From the NCBI RefSeq assembly GCF_010977575.1, contig NZ_CP048812.1, forward strand, positions 2,232,001 to 2,296,000: a stretch of DNA of 64,000 nucleotides. The letters are read 5' to 3'. The notes beneath the pieces were generated by a model, which was given only the letters and a program-made list of their open reading frames with translations, was not told where the DNA came from and did not search any database. This document shows, in pieces, positions 1-9,221 of the stretch; position 1 is the stretch's first letter; every line of letters begins with the position of its first letter. Made by a program: the position numbers and the translations under genes. This DNA comes from Halomonas socia. GTDB taxonomy: Bacteria; Pseudomonadota; Gammaproteobacteria; Pseudomonadales; Halomonadaceae.

Positions 1-600
1 CTCAAGGCGTTCTGTCATTTGGCGGATCGCATCAAAATTCTCAGCATGTACCATGGTTAATGCGCCTACATGGCGCGTTGCTTCCATTACTCTGAAAATC
101 TCAGCATCATTCAATGCCATATTTTCATATGTCATGAATATTTTTACTGAGGTAATGCCACCTTTAACAATTTCAGGAAGATCTTTAACTAATGCTTGCT
201 CAGATGGATCAGTAATAATTGCATGGAGTGCATAGTCAATGTGACACTTACCACTAGCCCGATCATGGTGTTCCTGTACAGAATTGAGCAAGGATTCGCC
301 ACGCTCCTGCAGCGAAAATGGAATCACCATAGTGTTACCACCACAGGCAGCTGACCGTGTTCCAGATTCAAAATCATCTGCCATAACAGAGCCATCACTA
401 GTAGGCTGCTCTAAGTGAACATGGCTATCAATACCACCTGGCAACACTAATAGATCAGTAGCATCTATTTCTGTACTGCCTTCCTCAATATGCTCGCCCA
501 GCGCAACGATACGTCCATTTTTAATGCCAACATCACATACCATTGTATCGCTGGCGGTTACTACTGTACCATTCCTGATCACCGTATCAAAAAAAGCCAT
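1..600 (-). CDS. Dihydropyrimidinase/hydantoinase-like amidohydrolase (3' end outside window)
   Basis: About 200 N-terminal residues can be read before the window edge; the ATG is the complement of 598-600. The start MAFFDTVIRNGTVVTASD followed by the metal-binding stretch GGIDSHVHLEQP is typical of the cyclic-amidohydrolase (urease-like) superfamily, and DDFESGT with GGNTMVIPF fits dihydropyrimidinase/D-hydantoinase better than dihydroorotase. Such enzymes open cyclic imides such as dihydropyrimidines or hydantoins to N-carbamoyl acids in the cytoplasm. It is the last visible gene of a minus-strand run with a tricarboxylate-type transporter and an amino-acid-oxidase-like complex, so it may act on the imported compound. 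Allantoinase activity cannot be excluded, and the substrate cannot be read from the sequence. Confidence 0.82.
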   Translation of the reverse strand, partial: MAFFDTVIRNGTVVTASDTMVCDVGIKNGRIVALGEHIEEGSTEIDATDLLVLPGGIDSHVHLEQPTSDGSVMADDFESGTRSAACGGNTMVIPFSLQERGESLLNSVQEHHDRASGKCHIDYALHAIITDPSEQALVKDLPEIVKGGITSVKIFMTYENMALNDAEIFRVMEATRHVGALTMVHAENFDAIRQMTERLE

Positions 601-636
601 ATTTTCACTCCGATTTTCTAAAAATACTTCGGTTTA

Positions 637-1074
637 CTAGAATATAATGGAAGGCCTAATAACTATTGGTGCGACATATGTAAATAACCCCCATAAGCAC
701 AATCCAGATGCAAGCGCTAGAATTAATATAGGAAACCCTCTATGCAAACGCCAATCGCTAATCATTGCTGATACAGCTGCTATAAATATAGCCGAAGAAG
801 TAGCAATGCCTATGTACCTAACACCATAAAAATAAATCGCGGCACCTGCCAAGGTTAATATCATTGGCCATAATGGACGCTCCTCTCTTTTTAGCAAAGG
901 GCCTGGCCAAACAGTAATAGGAATAGAGGCAATCATCATTGCCCAGTAAGCTATACGAGGCATCAAGTCGTTTCCCCCACCGGGAGCGGGCCGCCAATCA
1001 CTGATCTCTAAGTGTATCAGTCCGGAAATTGCTAATGCAATAAGTGCAAGCCCAACAAATCTATCGGAGCGCAA
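637..1074 (-). CDS. tctB: TctB-type small membrane subunit of a tripartite tricarboxylate transporter
   Basis: A 145-residue protein with four hydrophobic segments (about residues 7-25, 37-58, 70-100 and 115-140). Length and topology are those of the TctB subunit, which pairs with the large TctA permease and the periplasmic TctC receptor for sodium-driven uptake of carboxylates. It lies just downstream of tctA on the same strand, and the order tctC-tctA-tctB is preserved apart from an insertion sequence between tctC and tctA. Sequence conservation in TctB is always weak, so the call depends on topology and neighbours. The substrate is unknown. Confidence 0.75.
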   Translation of the reverse strand: MRSDRFVGLALIALAISGLIHLEISDWRPAPGGGNDLMPRIAYWAMMIASIPITVWPGPLLKREERPLWPMILTLAGAAIYFYGVRYIGIATSSAIFIAAVSAMISDWRLHRGFPILILALASGLCLWGLFTYVAPIVIRPSIIF

Positions 1075-1119
1075 AAAATAATTATAAAATTGGTTCTCAA
1101 AGTCATTACCCCCCGTTTA

Positions 1120-2642
1120 TTAAGTCATTCGTTTTCTTTTCTTAAGAGCGAAAGCTGCAAAAGTGAAAGCAGTTAGTGATGCTGTAGCATAAAACCCGAG
1201 TGCAATGGGGCTATCCAATAGTCGAGTCCAGTCTTCACCGTTGAGAAGCAGCGCTTGGCGCAAAGATCTTTCCATACCTGGACCAATGATAAACCCAAGG
1301 ACTAGAGGTCCAAGTGGCATTGCCCAAAGGCGAAGGAAAAGACCGAAGAAACCTGCCATAAATAATAGCCAAACATCATTTATTGAATTTCCAGACGCGT
1401 AAGTACCAAGTATAGTAAGGCACAGAACAACAGGTATCACGAAACGTGGCTGAATCATTGAAATTCGAGAATATACTGGCAAAAGAAACTTGCATACCCC
1501 CAGATTCATAAAGTTTGCATAAATCAGTATTATAAATATGGCATACAAGATATTAATGTTTTGTTCAACCATCGTTGGTCCTGGGTTAACGCCTAACATT
1601 ATAAGCGCAGCACCAATAAGCGCAGCTGTAGCACTACCAGGTATACCAAAAGCAAACAATGGAATAAGCGTGGAGCCTGAAGTTGCACTATTACCTGATT
1701 CAGCTGCGGCCACCCCCTCCAATGATCCCTTACCATATTTATCTGGCTGACGCGAAAAGCGTTGTGATAAACTGTAGCTCATGAAGGCAGCAAGTGAAGA
1801 ACCTGCGCCAGGAAGAGCACCTATAAATGTTCCTACTCCTGTTCCTATCCATGTCGCTTTCAGCGTGCTTTTGAAATCTTTCCATGTCAGCTTATCCTTT
1901 TTAGGATCATAGCCGGAAGCATGTATATCAGACTTTGTATCATAGCTTTTGGCTATCTTTTTATTGGCCCAAGAGCTGGAAATTTGATGCAATATTTCAG
2001 ATACAGCAAATATTCCTACCAATAGGGGGATCAAGCTAATTCCCCGCTGAAGATATCCAATCCAAAAGTTAACCTTTCAGCACCTGTAATCGGATCGCGA
2101 CCTATCATCGACAGTAAAATACCAAGTGCAGCAGCAGCAACTGCTTTTGCAACAAAGCCTGAAGATAGGGCGGTAATTAAAATCAAGGAAAAAACATAAA
2201 GAGCGAAAAATTCTGTAGGGCCAAAACGAAGTGCAACTACCGCCAAAGGCAATGCAAGAAATATAAGGACAAAATCACTCGAAGTGTCGCCTATGAGAGA
2301 TGAGTAAAGCGCTGTATGAAGTGCTTTGTTAGGCTGGCCATTCTTTTTTGCCTGGTATCCATCGATAACCGTTGCAGCCGCTCCTGCCGTGCCTGGAATT
2401 CCAAATGTAATCGCTGAAATTGATCCACCGAACATACTGCCCTTATAAATACCTAAAAGCAGTCCGATCGCAGCTGCTGGCTCCATACCAAATACAAACG
2501 GTAGAAGTACGGCAATCGCCATATCCCCACTAAGTCCAGGTATGGCGCCAATTGTTACGCCTAGTGCTAGACCTACTAAGACAAATGCAATGGTTGTCGG
2601 CGTAAATGCAAGAGCGGCGCCGTCCGCAAGTGCTTCTAACAA
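1120..2642 (-). pseudogene. tctA: TctA-type large permease subunit, frameshifted as assembled
   Basis: Two adjoining frames together make one roughly 507-residue TctA permease: residues 1-203 (2031-2642) and the remainder (1120-2034). Both halves carry the paired glycine/proline-rich family motif, GVTIGAIPGLSG near the N-terminus and GTFIGALPGAGSS in the second half. The break falls at four C bases (2042-2045; G on the coding strand). One more G gives FSGGISLIPLLVGIFAVSE, a very good match to the conserved TctA linker, and joins the frames without loss. TctA is the membrane pore of the tripartite tricarboxylate transporter. The second frame would otherwise need a TTG start overlapping the stop. 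I read this as one gene with a 1-nt deletion or a base-calling error. Confidence 0.85.
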
Positions 2643-2732
2643 ACCAGTACTCCTTAATTTATGGCATCCGTGCTTATTGGTCCATGCGCGTCTTTTGGGG
2701 GCCTATGTTGGGCGCCAGGCTATCCTGGCACC

Positions 2733-2740
2733 CTAAAAAT
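2733..2740. repeat. 8-bp target-site duplication, left copy
   Basis: CTAAAAAT directly abuts the left inverted repeat of the ISL3-type element and recurs at 4090-4097. An 8-bp duplication is the size expected for this family, so the insertion is intact and fairly recent. Confidence 0.9.
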
Positions 2741-4089
2741 GGTTCTTCGTCACTTCACGTGGATTTGGTCTGATCGAACAGGCGGCCCACCGGGCTGCCA
2801 ATCAGGTAGATCATGGCGATGAAGTTGGCCTCGTTCCGGTAGCCGCGTGCGCGTGACCGAGCCGCCTGGAACAGGCCGTTCATGCCTTCCAGTCGTGCGT
2901 TGGTCAGTCCCGAGATCCAGCGCCTGACCACCGCGTCGGCATGGCGCTCCAGCGTCGCCAGGGCCTTCCCCATCGGCTTCAGGAGAGGCTTCTCGGAGAC
3001 CGCCGCCTTCATGACCTTGAGGTAGTTCGTGATGCGCCACCGAGCCGCCCGCGGCGTCGGGGCCTTCTGGATCCAGCGCAGCTTCTCCTTGATCACCCAG
3101 GCATCTGACGTGGCGCTCTGGTCGGCCACCAGTTCCTGGAGCGCCGCCAGCTGCTTGGGCGTCAGGTTCTCGTTGTCCAGGCTCTTCAGCAGGGCCCAGC
3201 GCAGCGACTTGGGGTGCCCCTGCTCCCGGCGCTCCTTCTTGCGCACCTCGTCCAGCCTCTTGGTGAAGGTCTGAACGATATGGAACCAGTCGACCGTGAC
3301 GTCGGCCTTGGGAAGATGCTCGGCCACGCCGCTGAGGAAGGCTTGTGACATGTCGCACACGACCTCGACCACGTTGTCGGTGTCGCCGCCATGCGCCGCC
3401 AGGAAGGTGCTGAAGGCCTTGATGGCGTCCTTGCCGTGGCCGGGGACGGCGAAGATCACCGGCTCCTGCTTGCGCTGCATATCGAGGAACACCGTGACGT
3501 AGCGATGGCCGCGTCGGGACGCGGTTTCATCGACGCCGACGGTGGCCACGTTGCTCAGGTCCAACTCCCCCAGCATACGGCCCACGTAGTGATGCACGAT
3601 GCGCCACAGTCGTTTGTCGGAGATCTCCAGCTGCCGGGAGACGGCTAGTACCGGCATCTCCTTGACCAGCGACATGGCGGCTTGCTCGAACAACAGGGTG
3701 AAGTCGCTGCCCGGCCGCGCCCAGGGCACCTCGATGCGTTTTACGCCATGTTCAGGGCACTTGGTGCGAGGCACGCGAGCATGCAGGTAGCAGTGATGCT
3801 GGAAGAAATTCAGGTGCCGCCACGTCTTATCGGCGAAGTCGTGCGCCGGGCAGGCCTTGCCGCACTCCGGACAGGGGTAGAGGCTGCCACGCTCGGTCTC
3901 GACATAGAGGTCCAACCGGTGGGGAGACACGGAGGTATCCAGGTGCTGGTCCTTGAGGATCCAGGGCGCTTCCAGGCCCAGGCCGAGGGTCAGAATCTGG
4001 GTGCCGTCCATGCCATGCCTCCTGTCGTCGTGGAGGTCATATCCTGGCCCAGCTCAGGGGGCGAATTCCACACCCAGCGTCGAAGAGCC
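2741..4089 (-). mobile_element. ISL3-family insertion sequence between tctC and tctA
   Basis: The element is 1349 bp. Its left end begins GGTTCTTCG and its right end finishes CGAAGAGCC; the terminal 25 bp pair imperfectly (about 17 of 25 positions). Both ends abut the octamer CTAAAAAT. It carries one transposase gene on the minus strand. Base composition is much more GC-rich than the surrounding island. It lies in the 5' region of the tctA-tctB-hydantoinase run and cuts it off from the tctC promoter, unless transcription reads through or starts within the element. A diverged partial copy of the same element lies at about 29576-29817. Confidence 0.93.
2755..4011 (-). CDS. ISL3-family transposase
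   Basis: An intact 418-residue protein. The N-terminus has the family zinc-binding segment (CPECGKACPAHD, then CPEHGV about residues 47-90), followed by a helix-turn-helix-like region and the DDE catalytic domain with VGVDETASRRGHRY, VVCDMSQAFLSGV and a C-terminal NARLEGMNGLFQAARSRARG containing the final acidic residue. It would excise and insert the surrounding element. The start at 4011 is preceded by a GGAGG run (ACAGGAGGCATGGC) at suitable spacing. No frameshift or stop is visible, so the element may be active. Confidence 0.95.
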   Translation of the reverse strand: MDGTQILTLGLGLEAPWILKDQHLDTSVSPHRLDLYVETERGSLYPCPECGKACPAHDFADKTWRHLNFFQHHCYLHARVPRTKCPEHGVKRIEVPWARPGSDFTLLFEQAAMSLVKEMPVLAVSRQLEISDKRLWRIVHHYVGRMLGELDLSNVATVGVDETASRRGHRYVTVFLDMQRKQEPVIFAVPGHGKDAIKAFSTFLAAHGGDTDNVVEVVCDMSQAFLSGVAEHLPKADVTVDWFHIVQTFTKRLDEVRKKERREQGHPKSLRWALLKSLDNENLTPKQLAALQELVADQSATSDAWVIKEKLRWIQKAPTPRAARWRITNYLKVMKAAVSEKPLLKPMGKALATLERHADAVVRRWISGLTNARLEGMNGLFQAARSRARGYRNEANFIAMIYLIGSPVGRLFDQTKST

Positions 4090-4097
4090 CTAAAAAT
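4090..4097. repeat. 8-bp target-site duplication, right copy
   Basis: Second copy of CTAAAAAT, directly after the right inverted repeat of the ISL3-type element. Confidence 0.9.
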
Positions 4098-4132
4098 AGT
4101 TAATTTAACAATAGTCAAATTACTATTTCCCT

Positions 4133-5110
4133 TTACATATCTTCGATATCATCAAGTAGTAATTTGATATTCGAAATTGTATTTTCATATGCAGTCGAAG
4201 ACTCTTCAATTCCTCGCAAAGTCAATGAAACCCCACTCTGAGTGGCTAGAGAATGTGCCTCCTCAGTATTCAGGGCACTCATAATCTCTTCTTCTAGAAT
4301 TTCACGGCGTTCTTGTGGTACATCCCTATGTGCAAAAATAGTGTACCAAGCAGGTAGAACTACATCATAGCCTTCTTCGAGCATAGTAGGGGTATCAGGG
4401 AGACTTGCGACACGCTCTTGTGAGGCAACGGCAATGGGGGTGATATTTCCAGCTTCGACACCACTCTGAATGGTTGATGGCACCGAAGCACCAAAATCTG
4501 TTGTGCCTCCAAGAACATAAGCTAAGGCTTCAGAACCACCAGTAGTTGGAATATGAATGTTCTCGATTTCCGCCTCATTCTCAAAGAGAATAAGAGGAAG
4601 GTGAGGAACGCTTAGATGGCGGCCATGGCCAACCGACATGGATCCCGGGTTTTCCTTCGCATAGTCTACCCAATCAGAGACCGACTGGATTTCATGATCG
4701 GAACGTGTAAAGAAGGTTGGTACAACTTCAGTTATGGTGGCGATGGGGGCCCATTCCTCAAGTTCATAATTAACATTTTCGCGTAACGCTGTCGTAATCA
4801 GTGGCCCATAGTCGGTAATAAGCAGTGTATAACCATCAGACTGTGAACGAAGAACATGGTTGATTGCTTCTTGCCCTCCAGAGCCTTCCATATTAACAAT
4901 ATCTACACGTGTTCCGATATTATCACGTGCAACTCCTGATAGAACTCGTGCAGTGATATCTACTCCACCACCAGCCCCATAGGGAGTAACTAAAGTGAGT
5001 GATTTTTCAGTAGGAAAATCAGCATTCGATACACCAGATGCGGTAATAGCGCCGAAAAGCGCGAAAGCAACATAGGCATTTTTAATTTTTGAAAAACCTT
5101 GTTCCGACAT
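4133..5110 (-). CDS. tctC: TctC/Bug-family periplasmic solute-binding protein
   Basis: A 325-residue protein with a signal-peptide-like N-terminus (basic residues, then a hydrophobic stretch ending about residue 30, SGVSNADF). The Bug-fold ligand loop is visible as LVTPYGAGGGVDITARVL, and the family hallmark near LLITDYGPLITTALREN follows. It is the extracytoplasmic receptor of the tripartite tricarboxylate transporter and would hand a small carboxylate to TctA/TctB. It was the gene upstream of tctA until the ISL3 element landed between them. Bug receptors bind many substrates (citrate, amino acids, nicotinate and others), so the ligand cannot be named. Confidence 0.88.
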   Translation of the reverse strand: MSEQGFSKIKNAYVAFALFGAITASGVSNADFPTEKSLTLVTPYGAGGGVDITARVLSGVARDNIGTRVDIVNMEGSGGQEAINHVLRSQSDGYTLLITDYGPLITTALRENVNYELEEWAPIATITEVVPTFFTRSDHEIQSVSDWVDYAKENPGSMSVGHGRHLSVPHLPLILFENEAEIENIHIPTTGGSEALAYVLGGTTDFGASVPSTIQSGVEAGNITPIAVASQERVASLPDTPTMLEEGYDVVLPAWYTIFAHRDVPQERREILEEEIMSALNTEEAHSLATQSGVSLTLRGIEESSTAYENTISNIKLLLDDIEDM

Positions 5111-5146
5111 TTTTATTCTCCAGTGGTTAATTTTTCAGTAACTATA

Positions 5147-6135
5147 TTACTGATATCTCGCACTTGTGCGAGTCTTCACACTACTAGTCTCATAAATCGC
5201 ACGGCTAACAGCCGTAGCCTCCATGGTTTTATGGACATGAGACATAGCACAGTGTATTTCTTCCTCAATTCCCTCAGGCATAGCAGCGACTGGTGCTCGC
5301 ATATGTTTACCGGAAATCTCTCCCTCCTGCGCTAGCGCTGCCTTGATATTTAGAGTCGGCTGGGAAGCACTTCCACCAGACCCATAAATTAAATTTGCTA
5401 AAGACTGAATTGGTAGGTGTAACTGCTTCGCAATATCCCACTCATCATGTTTAATTGCTTTGTAAAGAGCGATTATCGCCTCTGGTATTACACTAGCCAA
5501 ACTAACGATAGACCCTTGTGTTCCTAGCGCAAAACATGGGAAAAGATGCTCATCACCAGATGCCATGACTGGGATGTTGGGATTGACTCTTTGTGTAATA
5601 TTTAGCGTTTCTTCATAGGCGCAAAATTCCCAACTCCCTTCTTTAACACCGGCAATACGAGGGAGAGTAAAAAGTTTTTTGAGCGTTTCTTTGTTATACC
5701 GCATCCCCCACTTTTTATGGATGCCTGATAAATAAAAACTGGAAGGCTACTAGATTCTAAAACCACCTTGTGATAGCTCAACGCCATATTGATATCATGA
5801 CCTAAAGCCCAAGAAAAAGGCGGAAAAACCATGACGGCATCAGCGCCAGAAAGTTCTGCATCTCTGGCTTCTTTAGTTAACCCTTCTTTACCCTCAGAGT
5901 TTAGGCCTGCAATGATTTTAGTTTCTGGTGAGGCTTTGCGACATATTTCGATAACACTCTTCTTTTCATCAAAATTTAATACGTGATTTTCGCCAGCATG
6001 GCCATTGCACAAAATTCCACTCATACCAGGAATTTTTGCAATTCTACTGACATGTGACGCGAGAGATTTCTCGTCAATCATGCCATTGTCGTTCATTGGG
6101 CAAACAATGGCGGCAAAAACCCCTTCAAATATCAT
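5147..6135 (-). pseudogene. DapA-family (dihydrodipicolinate synthase/NAL superfamily) lyase or deaminase, frameshifted as assembled
   Basis: The N-terminal frame (5602-6135, MIFEGVFAAIVCPMNDNG to VFIYQASIKSG) and the C-terminal frame (to 5147, MRYNKETLKKLFTLPRIAG onward) together form one 329-residue TIM-barrel protein. It has the superfamily tyrosine (VFIYQ) and the Schiff-base lysine in IAGVKEGSWEF. The break is at a run of five G on the coding strand (5705-5709); adding one gives SGGMRYN and restores the frame. Members cleave or deaminate 2-oxo acids. Beside a three-part imino-acid dehydrogenase it recalls the pyrroline-4-hydroxy-2-carboxylate deaminase of D-hydroxyproline breakdown, but that assignment is only inference from context. 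Confidence 0.83.
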
Positions 6136-6188
6136 GATTACTCCTTTGATGTTTTTTCTATCGCTTCTTTACCACCTATAGGAGCGAG

Positions 6189-7331
6189 TCAAGCCTCTAA
6201 TGTATTTTTAATTAATCTATCCACCGGGAAAAGTGGGTGTTCACTCTCACGTCCCAAAATAAAGTCAGCCATCAAACGGCCCATATATGGGCCACTTGTA
6301 TATCCGGAATGTACACTTCCTATTACAAATGCACCTGGTCGGCCAGGAACTGGGCCAATGATAGGCATAGCGTCGTCAGTTTCAGCCTCCGGACCTAACC
6401 AAGCACGAACAACCCTGGTTTTTTTCAATGCTGGTATTGCATATGCAGCCAGCCTAGTGTTGCCGATCATGTTTTCTGGGATGATAGACATTGTATTTCG
6501 TTCTGGGCCACCTGCACCTTGCCAGCCACCACCGATCAGAGTTGTTCCATTGGCGAATTGTTTTAGAGATAAAAGGCCGCTAGCAACTGTTATTACTGTC
6601 CGCATGGTTACGGGCAACCTTTCGGTTACTATTAGCTGGTTAACTAAAGATCGAATCCTAATATTAATGCCAAGCCAGCTTAGCATCTGCCCTAACCATG
6701 CCCCACCTGCGAGCACAATCCTTCTGGCCTGAATAGTGCCAGCTAAAGTATTTATCTGATAACCATATCCCAAATCATCAATGCCTGTTACACCTGCTCT
6801 TTCCATTATATTTACGCCATCACTAATAAGGGCTCGGCGATAAGCCATTCCGGTAAGATAAGCTGAGACATGTCCATCAATAGGGCAGTGGGCTGCCAAC
6901 CTAACCTTTTCGGTCAGACTCGGCTCGATGCGCCTAGCTTCTGATCGATCAATAATTCGAATTGGTGCGCCGGCAGCCCTCCTTACCTCAGATCGTTGCC
7001 GAAGCATATCCGCCTCTTCCTCAGTGAATGCAAGGCAGAGGCCATCTGTCGTAGTTATACCAGACTTCAATCCAAGCCACTGATCAGCATCACGCCACAT
7101 TTCCCACCCACGCATGGCATAGGGAATAAGGTCAGCGCGGGTCATATGCATAGTAAGGGTTCCAGCATTAACCCCGCTAGCTTCGCGTGCAATAGATCCA
7201 CGGTCAATCAGCGAAACTTTCATGCCTCCTCTCGCTAAATAGAGTGCAGTCGTCGAGCCCATCACCCCTGCTCCAATCACAGCTGCATCTAGCATGTCAT
7301 TTGGCCCTTTTAAAGCATCTAAATTTTTCAT
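6189..7331 (-). CDS. DadA-type FAD-dependent amino/imino-acid oxidoreductase
   Basis: 380 residues. The N-terminal dinucleotide-binding motif GAGVMGSTTALYLARGG and the downstream acidic residue (SLIDRG) bind FAD. The C-terminal GPVPGRPGAFVIGSVHSGYT is the second flavin contact of the glycine/D-amino-acid oxidase family. It starts five bases downstream of the HcnB-like gene on the same strand, and a third, small ferredoxin-like gene precedes that. This three-gene set is the arrangement of opine oxidases, hydrogen cyanide synthase and heterotrimeric D-hydroxyproline dehydrogenase, in which this subunit is the catalytic beta chain. It should oxidise a C-N bond in an amine or imino acid, passing electrons to the partner subunits. 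Confidence 0.87.
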   Translation of the reverse strand: MKNLDALKGPNDMLDAAVIGAGVMGSTTALYLARGGMKVSLIDRGSIAREASGVNAGTLTMHMTRADLIPYAMRGWEMWRDADQWLGLKSGITTTDGLCLAFTEEEADMLRQRSEVRRAAGAPIRIIDRSEARRIEPSLTEKVRLAAHCPIDGHVSAYLTGMAYRRALISDGVNIMERAGVTGIDDLGYGYQINTLAGTIQARRIVLAGGAWLGQMLSWLGINIRIRSLVNQLIVTERLPVTMRTVITVASGLLSLKQFANGTTLIGGGWQGAGGPERNTMSIIPENMIGNTRLAAYAIPALKKTRVVRAWLGPEAETDDAMPIIGPVPGRPGAFVIGSVHSGYTSGPYMGRLMADFILGRESEHPLFPVDRLIKNTLEA

Positions 7332-7336
7332 AGCTT

Positions 7337-8794
7337 CTACAGCGGAGCACTTTTTGGCATAGGAATATCTTGGTAAGAGTAATCACCAATTAATTCAGAA
7401 ACGTTGATAGGTTTTAGTGGCGCCCTAGAGGTCCATACGCCTACAGCTTCTCGACTTCCAACTCTGGAGGCTATTATTTCAGCTGCTGATTCTCTACACA
7501 TTCTTCCTTGACAGGGCCCCATCCCACATCTTGTCCATGCCTTGACTTGGTTTACATCCTTAGCACCATTGTCGATCGCTGCTTCAATATCATAACGGTG
7601 GACATCTTCACAACGGCACACGATACAATCACCCGGAATGTCTTTAGCCATTTTGGGCTTTATAGCCATTAGACGAGCTGCCGCTCTTCCTGCCATTTTT
7701 TTCCAGGCAAGTTTCCGTCTCATGGCACGCGCTATACTGTGGGCAGCACCTTCTGATATACCAGCATCCTTAGCAGCTGTCGCTGCTGCAAGCCGGCCTT
7801 CTATCTCTGACGGGATGGCGCCAAGAATTCCAGTTCCATCACCAGCTGCATACAGACCAGGAAGAGATAGCCGCATCTCTGTGTCTCGTACAGGTACCCA
7901 ACCTCCTTCAGATGCTGCATAACGCATTTCTGCTCCAGCAAGCATCACTAGCTCTGTTGCAGGTACAAGCCCAGATCCAATACATATTGTGTCTACATTT
8001 ACTGATTTTCTTTGCCCATCTACAAGCTCACCTTCAGAGTTAACTGGAGATAGCAGGGCGGTTATATTTTTACCAGTATATTGCGCTTCGGATATTCTGT
8101 GAGAAAAATATATGGGTGTTCCAGAAGCTTTTATCTTTGCCATCCAGGCGGCACCTTGAGATAACAACCTGGGGCTTGTGAAGAGCTTCGGGACTTCGGA
8201 TGCCCATGTAAGGCGGGAAGATAGATCAGCTATAGCGACGATTTCGCCACCAAGCGATATTGCCTCAGCCGCAACTGCATATATAAGCGGCCCAGCTCCA
8301 GCAATTGCAATACGCTTCCCTGGCAGAGTATGCTGTGACTTTAAAAGTATGGTTGCAGCGGCTAAGCCTATAACTTCTGGATTAGTCCATCCGGGAAATG
8401 GAATTTGCCTTTCATATGCACCTGACGCAATCACAACACGTGGCGCAGAGACAGTCTCCGGGCCATTTGGTCCAATTAAATGTGCAGTATACCCGGGCTC
8501 TATCGACCATAAGGTCCTCTTCGAGAGAACTCGTGTACCGCATTTAAAGAGCGCTTCTCGCAAACGCATGCCCGCTGTTTTATTCGCAGCCGTATGGACG
8601 CCAGATTTGGAATACATTCCAGTCGCTTCCGCCCTATATACCTGCCCTCCTGGCTGCTCTCCATCATCTATTAGGATTACTGAAAGCCCAAGCTCTGCCC
8701 CCTGTGCTGCCGCAGCCATACCTGCAGGTCCACCGCCTACAACTATTAAATCAGCCTCGTGAAAAGTCATTTTAACTGCTCCGTAGTCGCACAT
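7337..8794 (-). CDS. HcnB/OoxA-like NAD(P)/FAD oxidoreductase with BFD-type [2Fe-2S] domain
   Basis: 485 residues. The N-terminal Rossmann motif VGGGPAGMAAAAQGAELG binds FAD, a second one (IAIAGAGPLIYAVAAEA) lies near the middle, and ATELVMLAGAEMRY with AAGDGTGILGA completes the pyridine-nucleotide-disulfide reductase fold. The C-terminal cysteines in CIVCRCEDV and WTRCGMGPCQGRMC form the bacterioferredoxin-associated [2Fe-2S] module. It is the alpha subunit of the same three-part dehydrogenase, relaying electrons. Its start at 8794 overlaps the end of the small ferredoxin gene by 28 bp, which implies translational coupling; an internal start MTFHEADLIVVGG would remove the overlap. Confidence 0.87.
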   Translation of the reverse strand: MCDYGAVKMTFHEADLIVVGGGPAGMAAAAQGAELGLSVILIDDGEQPGGQVYRAEATGMYSKSGVHTAANKTAGMRLREALFKCGTRVLSKRTLWSIEPGYTAHLIGPNGPETVSAPRVVIASGAYERQIPFPGWTNPEVIGLAAATILLKSQHTLPGKRIAIAGAGPLIYAVAAEAISLGGEIVAIADLSSRLTWASEVPKLFTSPRLLSQGAAWMAKIKASGTPIYFSHRISEAQYTGKNITALLSPVNSEGELVDGQRKSVNVDTICIGSGLVPATELVMLAGAEMRYAASEGGWVPVRDTEMRLSLPGLYAAGDGTGILGAIPSEIEGRLAAATAAKDAGISEGAAHSIARAMRRKLAWKKMAGRAAARLMAIKPKMAKDIPGDCIVCRCEDVHRYDIEAAIDNGAKDVNQVKAWTRCGMGPCQGRMCRESAAEIIASRVGSREAVGVWTSRAPLKPINVSELIGDYSYQDIPMPKSAPL

Positions 8795-9090
8795 GACTCA
8801 TCACTTTCTTTTACGCCTAAGGTACATACTTCCATATTTTCAATCACGACTTCGCGGCAAGATAATGCTCGACGACCATTGACTACAACCAAACACTCTT
8901 GACATACACCTATAAGACAAAATGGTCCTCTGGGCATACCAGATTCAGGGCTATATCGAAATGTCCTTATGCCGGCGGCTTGCAAGGAAACTGCCAGCAT
9001 TTCTCCCGGATACCCTTTGATTTCTTGGCCATCAACGGAAAGAGATACAGCATTCCTTCGACAAGCTTTAGCTTCTGATCTTACCCACAT
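8767..9090 (-). CDS. HcnA/OoxC-like small [2Fe-2S] subunit of the amine/imino-acid dehydrogenase
   Basis: 107 residues from the ATG at 9088-9090. The cluster FCLIGVCQEC plus the later ALSC gives four cysteines spaced as in plant-type ferredoxins. PESGMPRGPFC just before is the family signature of the gamma subunits of HcnABC-type enzymes. The frame is open further upstream, but residues before MWVRSEAK do not resemble the family and would overlap the divergent gene, so I chose the internal start even though no clear ribosome-binding site precedes it. It is probably the first gene of the minus-strand operon. Confidence 0.8.
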   Translation of the reverse strand: MWVRSEAKACRRNAVSLSVDGQEIKGYPGEMLAVSLQAAGIRTFRYSPESGMPRGPFCLIGVCQECLVVVNGRRALSCREVVIENMEVCTLGVKESDESCATTEQLK

Positions 9091-9221
9091 AGCAGTAGAC
9101 GACCATCTGAGGTTGTTGTTAATTGCATACGGTTCGTGTACAAAGAATATACGATTTTTTTGAGCCGCGCAAGGCTGTATGGTTTGTGGTGGTAAAGCAC
9201 TGAAAATAAAGGATATATAGA
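9091..9221. promoter_or_regulatory. Divergent promoter region between the dehydrogenase operon and the DUF6282 gene
   Basis: 131 AT-rich bases between two divergently read genes. The plus-strand gene has AAAGGATATATAG as a plausible ribosome-binding site. No convincing operator was identified. No regulator gene is visible in the island, so control may come from elsewhere. Confidence 0.45.
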
